Shown here: positions 1 through 7,825 of the stretch, piece after piece
Layout of the letters: every line of letters starts with the position of its first letter
Position numbering within the stretch: position 1 is the stretch's first letter
From: Salinarimonas ramus
GTDB lineage: Bacteria > Pseudomonadota > Alphaproteobacteria > Rhizobiales > Beijerinckiaceae
Direction of reading: 5' to 3'
Assembly: GCF_014645695.1 (NCBI RefSeq)
Contig: NZ_BMMF01000006.1
Location: 9,322-73,321, forward strand
DNA length: 64,000 nucleotides
Notes under the pieces: model-generated
Database searches by the model: none
What the model saw: the letters and a program-made list of their open reading frames with translations, nothing else
Told to the model about the DNA's origin: nothing
Program-made: the position numbers and the translations under genes

Positions 1-3000
1 GGTATACCGGGACGCGGCCGCGTTCATGGCGTCGCGGTCGGCGCCGGCCGGGACGTCGTCGCCGATGCGGGCGAGGAGATCCGCCAGGCCGTTCTCCGGC
101 GTGAGCGCACCGGGCTTGCCCTCGACGACGAGGCCGGCACCGGTGGGCAGGCCGGCGCGCAGGGCGGGCGTATCGTCGTCCGTGCCGATGGTGGGACCGA
201 TGGGGATGTCCGCGAGATCGTTTTGCGGCGTTTCGGAGTCTTCGACCCGATCCGGCGTCGTTGGCGTGACGACGAGCTGCGTCTGCGGCGTGCCGTCGGG
301 CGCGGTCGTCGTCTGCTCCTCCACCGTCGCGCCGTCGATCGTGCCGGTCTGCGTCGGGGGCGTCGGCGGCGCTGGAGGGGTCGCGACCGTCGCCGTCACC
401 CGCGACGCGACCGAGGTCGCGCCGCCCGCCGCATCGGTGAGGGTCACGTCGAAGACGTGCTCACCGACGACGCTCGAGCCGTAGCGCATGGCCTGCAGCA
501 GCGTCGAGACCGCGGCCGGCGTCGCGTTCGCGGCGAGCGCGACGAGGAGCCCGTTCAGCCCCTGGCCGTCCGCGACGGCATCGACCGTGCCGACGGGCGT
601 TCCGCCGACGGTGATCGTCTCGCCCGCTGCGATGACGCCGTCGCCGCCCGCCGCCACGGTGGCGCCGTCGAGCGAGAAGTCGCCGGCGAGGGTCGTCGAG
701 ACGCGGTCGATCCGGAGCGATCCTCCGGAAAAAGTCGTGCTGTCGGCATCCGTGACGGTCGCATCCGATCCGGCGTCGAAGCGTGCGGACGAGCCCGTCG
801 CCACCGTGATCGTGCCGGCGAGATCCGCGATCGCCGGCGGATTGGGCGCGACCGTGATGGTGAACGTGCCGGTGGCGTCGGCAACGCCGCCGTTGGCCGT
901 CCCGTCGCCGTCGTCGAGCACGTAGACGAAGCCGCGATCGCCGAGCCCCGTCGGTGCCGAATAGGCGAGCGCCCGCAGCAGCGTCTCGATCCGCGCAGGC
1001 GTTGCGTTCGTGTCGAAGTCGATCGTGAGCGCGGCGCCGTCGGCGCCGAATTCCGTGGCGCTGATCGTGCCGATGACCACCCCGCCGACGAAGACCGTCT
1101 CACCGGCCGCGATGATCCCGTCCGTGCCCGCGAGCGCGCTCGTGCCGTCGAGGCCGAAGGACCCCGTCGTGACGCCGCTCGTCTGCGCGATCCGCAGGAA
1201 GCCGCCGGCATGATCGGCGGAATCGGGGTTCGTCACGCTCGCATCGTCGAAGAGCGCGACGTTGGAGAGCCCTGCGCCGGCGACGACGCTGGCGGTCTCG
1301 CCGGAGACGTTCGCCACCACCGGGGCGTCGTTGACGCCCGATATCGTCAGGGACGCGGAGGTCGTCGTCACCTCGGGCGCCGTCCCGTCGTCGACGGCGA
1401 TGGTGAAGCCGGTCGAGAGGCTCTCGCTGGCCGCGAGCGTGCTCGCCGGGGTGAACGCGAGCGAATCGAGCGCCACCGTCGCCGCGGCCGCCGAGACACC
1501 CGAGAGACGGTAGACTCCGCCACCCTGGTCGGTGAAGCCGCCGCCCGCCAGCGTGCCGGCCATCGCATTCGACAGGCGGACCTCGACGACGAGATCCGTC
1601 TCGCCGGTGTCCACGTCACCGAGAACGACGCCGGAGAAGAGGGTCCGCGCCCCGGCCTCGTCGGTCAGCGCCGTGGTGTCGACGCTCCCCGCGATGGTGG
1701 GAGCGTCGTTCACCGCCGTCACCGCGACGGAGGCCGTATCGAATGCGCTGGAGAAGGCGCTCGTGCCGCCGTTCGTCGTGACGTCCGCGGCGCCACCTGC
1801 GGCCCCGACCGTCCGATCCCAAGCGCGGAAGGTGATGGCGTCCGCGATCGTGCCGTTCACGTCCGCGGCGGGGCGGAAGTAGACGTGGTCCGTGCTGCGC
1901 AGGAGCAACGCGGCGGCCTGCGACAGGCCGAGCACCTGCGTCCAGGTGGTGCCGCCGTCGATCGACCAATGAAGCGTGCCCTGTACGCTCGTCGCGATGA
2001 TGGCGATGCCCGCGAGCGCGCCCGTGTCCGGGTCCGAGACGCCGCCGAGGAGGTCGGACACGGCGGTCGCCCCCGCGAGCGAGCCGTTGGTCGGCGCCGG
2101 CGCGTCCTCGCTCACCGCCGCGAGCGCCGGCGACGCGGAGGTGTCGAGCATCGGCGCGTCGTTGACCTCCGTGATGGTCAGCGCGATTGTCGCAAATGTC
2201 GTCGCCGCGGCGCCGTCCTCACCGCCGTCGGCGAGGCTCGCCGTGAATTGGTCGAGCCCGCCACTCGTGCCGTTATGGGCGTATCTCAGCGTGCCGTCGA
2301 TCACGTCCTGCGCGGAGAAGGTATCGCCCGCGCCCAAGGCCTCGCCGACATCCACGGCGCCGTCAAGGTCGAGGTCTTGGAAGAGGGTCCCGAGGCCGGG
2401 CGCCGTGCCGATGGTCCAGACCAGATCGTCGCCAGAATCGTCAGGATCGAGCTCGTCGATGTCGGCCGTCGTGAAGGCGTAGGTCGCGCCCTCGGCGAGG
2501 GTCGCCGCGAGATCGCCGGCGACGACGGGGGCGTCGTTGACCGCAGTCACCGAAACGATCTTTGTCACCTGCGCACTCGTCGCCATGCCATCGCCGACGG
2601 TGATGGCGATCGTCCGATCCGCTGTGCTAGGAGCATCCGACGTGTTGGCGTAGCTCACAGCGCGCAACGCCGCCTGGAACTCTGCGAGCGTCGCAGTTGC
2701 TCCTGCAGAGGTAAGCGTCAGCGTTCCTGTGACAGCATCGAAAGATGCCGACACGTTGCCCATAGAAGACCCGTCATTATTGAATATTAGAATATCTTCA
2801 GCGGGAGAATAGTTATCGATTATTCTAAAATTGGCTTGAGAAAGAGTCAGATTGTCGTCAACGACAATTATCTCAGGGTCGATTGTAAAGGATGATCCAT
2901 TTTCAAGATAAGAAACTGTTCCAGCGCTTGGCGTGACGACTGGCGTTTTGTTCACGCCCGTGACTGTTATCGTTGCTGTGCCATTGTCTGTTCGACCCGT

Positions 3001-3789
3001 CGAGTCAGATAATGTGTAGCTAAATTGTACCTGTCGTGTTTCGCCCTGCGCCAGCTGGTCAAAATCTCCGTCTGGATCGAACTCGATCGTTCCATTCGCT
3101 GACACTCTTATCCGTCCGCCGTCCGCAATGTCAGACCATACTCCGACAAGTGCACCGTTTGCTTCGGAGACACTCAAAGGATCTACAACACCAATGCTAC
3201 CAGAATTATCGAGGTCGAAATCATTCGTAAGAATGTTGCCGGTGAGGACTTTATCTGCATCGACTATGAACGCATCATCTACAGCAGTTGGACTATCCTC
3301 GAGCTGATTATCATAGAAGACCGTCTGGCTGACGATAGTTCCAGGTTGGAAGCCCAGGAAGGTCCAATCCAGCGTCAGGCGCGTCGTCGTCACATCATAT
3401 GTTGGAGCGTTGATCGTGTTGACGCCACTCATTCCCCCCTGGTCAATAATCGTTCCAGGCGCAACACCTTGGGGTGCGAGATCATCAATATAGATTCTAA
3501 ATGAAGCAGGTTGAGCTTGACCCTCGAAGCGGGCAAAGATCTCGTTTTCTGTAATGTCGATCGTAACGGTGCCCGTCAGCAATCCGTTCGGCCCTTGCAC
3601 CGGCTCTTGGTCGCCGTTTCCATCCGTGTCTGACATGATCCGTGCTGAGATAACCGTGGTCAGCTCAGCACCGTCGCCGACAGTGGCCGAGACATTGACG
3701 GGAACAACCTTCGTGGCGTCTTCGAAGAATCCAGAAATCTCAAATGTCAGATTTACATCGATACCATAAAGAGTAGACATAATTGTCAT
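1..3789 (-). CDS. Giant cadherin-like/VCBS tandem-repeat surface protein, 5' part, runs off the window
   Basis: Translating the minus strand from the ATG at 3789 gives an open frame of 1263 codons that reaches base 1 without a stop, so the C-terminus lies outside. An in-frame ATG at 3780 is an alternative start; neither has a strong ribosome site. The protein begins with a roughly 150-residue beta-rich segment and then a VCBS/cadherin-like unit. After that come repeated units of about 100 to 130 residues, each ending near an NDAP motif (for example VNDAPTIAG, VNDAPVVA). Near the window edge is a Thr/Pro/Glu-rich linker. No N-terminal signal peptide is visible, which fits a type I secreted RTX-like adhesin whose signal would be at the missing C-terminus. 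That secretion route is an inference. The first 380 or so codons are AT-rich; the rest is about 70 percent GC. Confidence 0.85.
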   Translation of the reverse strand, partial: MTIMSTLYGIDVNLTFEISGFFEDATKVVPVNVSATVGDGAELTTVISARIMSDTDGNGDQEPVQGPNGLLTGTVTIDITENEIFARFEGQAQPASFRIYIDDLAPQGVAPGTIIDQGGMSGVNTINAPTYDVTTTRLTLDWTFLGFQPGTIVSQTVFYDNQLEDSPTAVDDAFIVDADKVLTGNILTNDFDLDNSGSIGVVDPLSVSEANGALVGVWSDIADGGRIRVSANGTIEFDPDGDFDQLAQGETRQVQFSYTLSDSTGRTDNGTATITVTGVNKTPVVTPSAGTVSYLENGSSFTIDPEIIVVDDNLTLSQANFRIIDNYSPAEDILIFNNDGSSMGNVSASFDAVTGTLTLTSAGATATLAEFQAALRAVSYANTSDAPSTADRTIAITVGDGMATSAQVTKIVSVTAVNDAPVVAGDLAATLAEGATYAFTTADIDELDPDDSGDDLVWTIGTAPGLGTLFQDLDLDGAVDVGEALGAGDTFSAQDVIDGTLRYAHNGTSGGLDQFTASLADGGEDGAAATTFATIALTITEVNDAPMLDTSASPALAAVSEDAPAPTNGSLAGATAVSDLLGGVSDPDTGALAGIAIIATSVQGTLHWSIDGGTTWTQVLGLSQAAALLLRSTDHVYFRPAADVNGTIADAITFRAWDRTVGAAGGAADVTTNGGTSAFSSAFDTASVAVTAVNDAPTIAGSVDTTALTDEAGARTLFSGVVLGDVDTGETDLVVEVRLSNAMAGTLAGGGFTDQGGGVYRLSGVSAAAATVALDSLAFTPASTLAASESLSTGFTIAVDDGTAPEVTTTSASLTISGVNDAPVVANVSGETASVVAGAGLSNVALFDDASVTNPDSADHAGGFLRIAQTSGVTTGSFGLDGTSALAGTDGIIAAGETVFVGGVVIGTISATEFGADGAALTIDFDTNATPARIETLLRALAYSAPTGLGDRGFVYVLDDGDGTANGGVADATGTFTITVAPNPPAIADLAGTITVATGSSARFDAGSDATVTDADSTTFSGGSLRIDRVSTTLAGDFSLDGATVAAGGDGVIAAGETITVGGTPVGTVDAVADGQGLNGLLVALAANATPAAVSTLLQAMRYGSSVVGEHVFDVTLTDAAGGATSVASRVTATVATPPAPPTPPTQTGTIDGATVEEQTTTAPDGTPQTQLVVTPTTPDRVEDSETPQNDLADIPIGPTIGTDDDTPALRAGLPTGAGLVVEGKPGALTPENGLADLLARIGDDVPAGADRDAMNAAASRYT

Positions 3790-3818
3790 CCACTTTCGCC
3801 AGACGAATCAGATTTCGA

Positions 3819-3847
3819 TGTATAGCGGCTTGGCTTTAGGCGAGCAA
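3819..3847 (-). promoter_or_regulatory. Candidate promoter of the giant repeat protein
   Basis: On the minus strand TTGCTC (3842-3847) and TATACA (3819-3824) are separated by 17 bases. They lie 30 bases upstream of the ATG at 3789, in AT-rich DNA. Each element matches the sigma-70 consensus only partly, so this is a candidate only. Confidence 0.3.
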
Positions 3848-4201
3848 TCGACAAGACGAGCGCGGCAAAGTTTAGTCAATAACTATTCATTTTCTCGTCC
3901 GCGTGCTTCAGGGCGCCTCGTGGCTCTACAGAAAGCCTTCGAGATCGCATTCATTACCTCCGGAGGTATCGACGGAGCCGCAATGTTCGCGAAGAGAATG
4001 CGGGCGAGCGACGCTGATTGGTTTTACTCCACGCCACGTGGTGAGCAGCTGATTGCTCTGGAGCTTACTCGGCGAGGCGCGGAGAAGACGTCGGCGCCGG
4101 ATCCGGAGAACGTCAGCCTTCTCGTCGGCAGCCAGGACGAGCTGGACCGGCTGAGAGGAGAAGCATGACTCCGCCACCGTCGCCGGCGGAATCATCGTCA
4201 C
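3848..4201. other. Intergenic stretch without a convincing gene
   Basis: Between the repeat-protein promoter and the transposase remnant there is one 116-codon plus-strand frame (3818-4168). Its product resembles no family I know, has no evident ribosome site, and starts inside the candidate promoter of the opposite gene. It could be a decayed accessory gene linked to the IS remnant that follows. I do not call it as a gene. Confidence 0.4.
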
Positions 4202-4372
4202 CTTGTGATCGTCGCGGTGGGCGTCAACACCGACGGCCGGCGCGAGGTGCTGGGCATGGACGTCGGCCCCTTCGAGGCGGAGACCTTCTGGACGGCCTTC
4301 CTCAGGAAGCTCGCCCGGCGCGGCCTGCGGGGCGTGAAGCTCGTTATCTCGGACGCGCACGAGGGGACAGGG
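4202..4372 (+). pseudogene. IS256-family transposase fragment
   Basis: The frame around 4202-4372 encodes a stretch with VGVNTDGRREVLGMD and then FWTAFLRKLARRG and VKLVISDAHEG. This is the catalytic-core region of mutator/IS256-type transposases, including the Asp of the DAHEG motif. Only about 57 residues remain of a protein that is usually near 400. After DAHEG the similarity stops and the frame continues as arginine-rich sequence to a stop at 4411. No N-terminal part, terminal inverted repeats or flanking duplication could be found, so this is a relic of an old insertion. Confidence 0.8.
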
Positions 4373-4603
4373 TCGCCGTCCGCGCGTGCGCGCTCCACGA
4401 AATCCGTGTGACGATCCGGTTTCCCGCGCGAAACCGTCGCGCCTCGGCACGAAACCCGATTCTCGTCGCGCGAAAACGTCGCGAAAAGCGGCGGGGCCAG
4501 AGTGCGCCCCGTCGACACGGCCGATCGCAGCAGCGAGGGCGCGTCGGCCCGGGTGCGGCACGGTGCCGGCCCGGTGCTCTCAACGAAACGCATGGAGACC
4601 ATC

Positions 4604-4858
4604 ATGACCAGGATCACGCGCACCCTCGTCGCCGCCGCCCTCGCTCTCGCGGCGTCCTCGCCGGCCTTCGCCTCGCTGCCGAGCGAGATCACGATCTACG
4701 ACCAGCCCCAGCAGCAGGACGGCTTCTTCAAGCCGCAGGCGCAGTCGCGTCCGCTGGACGTCGAGGCGACCGGCTCCATCGGCGCGCCGGTGATGGGCGG
4801 CAAGGACGTCTGGCAGCTGCGCGAGACGATCCGGCGCAATGCCGAGGACCACAGCTGA
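4604..4858 (+). CDS. Small secreted protein of unknown function
   Basis: This 84-residue protein opens with a classic signal peptide (MTRITRT, a hydrophobic Ala/Leu stretch, then SSPAFA cleavage-like sequence). The mature part is short and polar, with QPQQQDGFF and a RETIRRNAEDHS C-terminus. I chose the ATG at 4604 because GGAG lies six bases upstream; an in-frame ATG at 4592 would add four residues and lacks such a site. The mature domain matches no family I recognise. It stands alone between the IS remnant and the convergent lactonase gene. Confidence 0.7.
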   Translation: MTRITRTLVAAALALAASSPAFASLPSEITIYDQPQQQDGFFKPQAQSRPLDVEATGSIGAPVMGGKDVWQLRETIRRNAEDHS

Positions 4859-4941
4859 GGCGGTCCCCGCCTCGCCCGAGGAGGGGAGGCGGCGGCGTCC
4901 GCCCCGCCTTCTCCCCCTCGGGTCGCTCGCCCCGCCTCCGA

Positions 4942-5871
4942 TCAGAGGTGCGAGCGCATGGGCTTGCCGGCGACGGGCAGCGTCGCCACGAGCACGTGCC
5001 CGGTGTCGCTCTCGGTGATGTAGAGATCGCGATTGCCCGGCCCGCCGAAGGCGATGTTCGTCGTCGTGAGCCCGCCGGTGGGCGAGACGACGCGCCATTT
5101 GGGATGCCCGAGGCGATCGAAGCCCCACACGCAGCCGTTCCCCGCATGGGCGACCCACAGCCCGCCGGTCTCGTCGAGCGCCATGCCGTCGGGCCCCGAG
5201 AGCCCGCCGGAGATCTGCACGAACACCCCCACCTTCGAGACGGCGCCGTCGGCCATGATCGGCAGGCGCCAGACGGAATTGCCGCGGGTCATCGCCACGT
5301 AGAGCACCTCCTCGTGCAGGTCCATGACGAGCCCGTTGGGGCTCTGGCCGGTGTCGATCAGCAGATCGAGGCGGCTCGTGCCGGGGTCGTAGCGGTAGAC
5401 CCGGCCGTTTTGCATGTGCATCCCGCTCTGGCCCTGGTCGGTGAAGAAGATCGACCCGTCGCGGGCGAGGAAGAGGTCGTTGCAGCCGCGGAAATGCTCG
5501 GAATGGCGATGCGTCACGAGCGGGCGCGGGGCGTCCGCGCCCGGCTCGAGCACGAGGATGCCGTGCATGTAGTCGGCTATGTAGACCCGCCCGTCCGCGT
5601 CGATCTTGAGCCCGTTGGGCCAGCCCTCGTAGCGGCACGCGACCGACCATTCCCCCGCCGGCGACACCTTCAGGATGCGCCCGTAGGGAATGTCGACGAG
5701 CCAGAGGTTCCCCTCCCGGTCGAAGCTCGGCCCCTCCAGGAAGCAATCGACCTTGCGCCCGGGCTTGTTCGCCGCCGCCCAGGGCGGGGAGGTGTCTGGA
5801 ACACGCAGGTCGTCGGGCATGCGCGAGAAGATTCGCGCTTCGATCGTCTTCGGGGGCGGGTAAAGGGACAT
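4942..5871 (-). CDS. SMP-30/gluconolactonase family lactonase
   Basis: This 309-residue protein is a six-bladed beta-propeller of the SMP-30/gluconolactonase/LRE type. The divalent-metal ligands expected for the family are visible: Glu46 in LEGPSF, Asn131 in GCNDLF, Asn179 in SPNGLV and Asp228 in SGPDGM. Members hydrolyse sugar or other organic lactones. No signal peptide is seen, so it should be cytosolic. It starts 23 bases after the IclR-type regulator and probably shares its transcript, divergent from a TRAP transporter, a CoA-transferase and a citrate-synthase-like lyase. That context suggests it opens a lactone form of the acid taken up by the transporter. The substrate is inferred, not shown. 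Confidence 0.85.
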   Translation of the reverse strand: MSLYPPPKTIEARIFSRMPDDLRVPDTSPPWAAANKPGRKVDCFLEGPSFDREGNLWLVDIPYGRILKVSPAGEWSVACRYEGWPNGLKIDADGRVYIADYMHGILVLEPGADAPRPLVTHRHSEHFRGCNDLFLARDGSIFFTDQGQSGMHMQNGRVYRYDPGTSRLDLLIDTGQSPNGLVMDLHEEVLYVAMTRGNSVWRLPIMADGAVSKVGVFVQISGGLSGPDGMALDETGGLWVAHAGNGCVWGFDRLGHPKWRVVSPTGGLTTTNIAFGGPGNRDLYITESDTGHVLVATLPVAGKPMRSHL

Positions 5872-5894
5872 GGCGTTTCCTTCCGAGCCGTTTC

Positions 5895-6653
5895 TCATTC
5901 GTGCGGGGGCGGGGTGCGGGCCTCGAGGCGCGCCGCCGCGGCCTCGAGCGCCGCGAGCGCGCGCGTGCGCAGCGCCTCGTCGAAGCGGCTGAGCGGGCCC
6001 GAGACGGCGAGCGCGCCGCGCAGGCGACGCCCCGGCCCGAAGACCGGCACGGCGATCGCGGCGATCTCGGGATCGCGGGCGCCGAGCGAGATGGCGTGGC
6101 CGGACGCGCGCACTCCGGCGTCGTGGTCGGCGGGATCGTCGCCGAAGGCGAGGAGCACCTTCGCGCTGGCACCGCCCTCGAGCGAGAGCCGCGCGCCCTC
6201 GCTCAGATGGTGGCGCATGGCCTTGGGCGAGTTGCGCCGATAGAGGCACACCCGCGCGTCCCCCTCCCGCACGTAGAACGACGCCGTCTCGCCGGTCTCG
6301 TCCACGAGCACCTTCAGCTCCGGGCGGATGGTCTCGGCGAGATCGAAGGCGCGGCGGTAGAGCGAGCCGAGCCGCCAGAGCGCCGGCCCCAGCCGAAAGC
6401 GTCCGTCCGACCCGCGCACGAGATGACCGAACCGCTCCAGCGAGGTGGCGAGGCGCAGGATGGTGCTCTTGTAGAGCCCCGAGCGCCGGGCGAGCTCGGC
6501 GAGCGTGAGGCTCTCGCTCGTCTCGTCGAAGCAATCGAGCAGCGTCAGCGCACGCTCCACGGCCTCGACTCCTCCGGGAGAGGCGGCGGCTTCGGGGCGA
6601 CCGTCTTCGGGGCGACCGTTTTCGGGGCGGGCGGCGTCGCGGGTTCTCGGCAT
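5895..6653 (-). CDS. IclR family transcriptional regulator
   Basis: The 252-residue product has an N-terminal winged helix (about residues 25-85, with LTLAELARRSGLYKSTILR) and a C-terminal IclR effector-binding domain. I start it at the ATG at 6653 (MPRTRD) because the longer frame runs into the intergenic operator. The N-terminal tail is encoded by short near-identical repeats (codons for NGRPEDGRPE, about 6591-6631). It is transcribed away from the TRAP transporter operon and is followed closely by the lactonase gene, so it is the likely local regulator of both directions. Its effector is probably the transported acid or a CoA intermediate (inference). Confidence 0.88.
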   Translation of the reverse strand: MPRTRDAARPENGRPEDGRPEAAASPGGVEAVERALTLLDCFDETSESLTLAELARRSGLYKSTILRLATSLERFGHLVRGSDGRFRLGPALWRLGSLYRRAFDLAETIRPELKVLVDETGETASFYVREGDARVCLYRRNSPKAMRHHLSEGARLSLEGGASAKVLLAFGDDPADHDAGVRASGHAISLGARDPEIAAIAVPVFGPGRRLRGALAVSGPLSRFDEALRTRALAALEAAAARLEARTPPPHE

Positions 6654-6700
6654 GCGCAGGCGATCTCCGGCTGGACGGCGGCACTGGACGCGTGCAAAGC

Positions 6701-6737
6701 GTTCTGCTAGATTGAATATCGTTCCATACAGCAGAAC
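6701..6737. promoter_or_regulatory. Candidate IclR operator between divergent operons
   Basis: A perfect 7-base inverted repeat, GTTCTGC (6701-6707) and GCAGAAC (6731-6737), frames a second imperfect dyad, TTGAA-N5-TTCCA (6712-6726). The inner dyad resembles the TGGAA-N5-TTCCA half-site pattern bound by IclR-type proteins. It lies 38 bases before the TAXI gene start and 48 bases before the regulator start, so one site could control both. Confidence 0.5.
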
Positions 6738-6774
6738 GCAAGCGAAAAACGCCAGACACGAACGGGAGGACGCC

Positions 6775-7755
6775 ATGAGGTGGATGAGGAACGCGGCGAT
6801 CGCCATCGCCCTGACGACGGTGAGCGCCGGCGCGGCCGGTGCTCAGGAGCTCGTCTTCTCCGGGGTCTCGCCGACCTCGGACGACTACCAGCTCGGCGTC
6901 GTCTGGTCGGGCATCGCCCGCGAGGCGGGCCTGCGCATGACGGTCGTGGAGAACGGCACGGTCGCGGGCATGCGCAAGGCGGCGCAGGGCGAGGTCGACA
7001 TCGTCGGCGTCGGCGCGCCGCACTACCTCGACGCGGTCGGCGGCACCGGCGCCTACACGGAGGATCCGGAGGCGCTGCGCGAGGGCTATCGCGACATGAA
7101 GGCGATCCTCGCGCTGCCCGTCGGCATGGCGCAATACGTGGCGCCGGCGGACGGCGACATCCGCGCCTTCGCCGATCTCGCCGGCAAGACGGTGGGCATT
7201 GGCCGCCCCGGCGGCAATGCGGGGCGGGTGACGCAGACGCTCTTCGGCATCCACGGCATCGCCGACAGCGTCGACGGCCAGGCGATCGAGTACGGCCCGG
7301 CGCTCGAGCAGATCGCGTCGGGCACGATGGACGCGACGCTCGTCTGGGGCTCGATCCCCACGGCCGCAATCGACAACGCGTCGCGGGCGACGCGGCTGCG
7401 CTTCGTCTCGCCGGACCCGGCGACGCTCGACGCCTTCCGCGAGGAGGTCTCGAACGGCCAGTACTACGTCTACCAGCGCATCCCCGCCGCCGCGATCGAG
7501 AAGGCTTACGAAGGCCGCGTCGTCGCCGAGGAGGACGCGTATTTCTGGACCTTCCCCTACCAGATCATGGTGCGCGGCGACGTCGACGAGGACACCGTCT
7601 ACGCCCTCACCAAGGCGCTCTGGGAGAACATCGAGACGGTGAACGGCGCCTCCGCCGCCCTCTCGCTCGTGACGCTCGAGGACGCGCTCTCCTCGATCTC
7701 CGCCGACCTGCATCCCGGTGCGGCACGCTATTATCGCGAGATCGGCCGCCTCTGA
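6775..7755 (+). CDS. TAXI family TRAP transporter solute-binding protein
   Basis: The 326-residue product has a signal peptide (MRWMRNAAIAIALTT through GAAGAQ) and the TAXI-type periplasmic binding fold: a first lobe with GIAREAGLRMTVVENG and a conserved DLAGKTVGIGRPGGNAG segment. It should deliver a carboxylate substrate to the fused TRAP permease encoded 70 bases downstream. GGGAGGA lies four bases before the ATG at 6775. It is the first gene of a four-gene plus-strand operon whose last two genes encode acyl-CoA enzymes, which points to an organic acid as ligand. Confidence 0.9.
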   Translation: MRWMRNAAIAIALTTVSAGAAGAQELVFSGVSPTSDDYQLGVVWSGIAREAGLRMTVVENGTVAGMRKAAQGEVDIVGVGAPHYLDAVGGTGAYTEDPEALREGYRDMKAILALPVGMAQYVAPADGDIRAFADLAGKTVGIGRPGGNAGRVTQTLFGIHGIADSVDGQAIEYGPALEQIASGTMDATLVWGSIPTAAIDNASRATRLRFVSPDPATLDAFREEVSNGQYYVYQRIPAAAIEKAYEGRVVAEEDAYFWTFPYQIMVRGDVDEDTVYALTKALWENIETVNGASAALSLVTLEDALSSISADLHPGAARYYREIGRL

Positions 7756-7825
7756 CCCATCGCGCCGCCGCCGGCGTCCTTCGCCGGCGGCTCGTCCGCG
7801 AACGATCCGTCGAGAGGAGCGGCAG

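Noticed and set aside
223-2790. 855-codon plus-strand open frame
   Set aside because: It is rich in Arg, Gly and Asp with no domains and is the antisense shadow of the repeat protein, whose minus-strand frame translates into clear cadherin-like repeats.
3818-4168. 116-codon plus-strand frame
   Set aside because: No recognisable family, no ribosome site, and it begins in the candidate promoter of the opposite gene.
4165-6243. 692-codon plus-strand frame
   Set aside because: Shadow of the lactonase and IclR genes on the minus strand; the translation is Arg/His-rich and domain-free.
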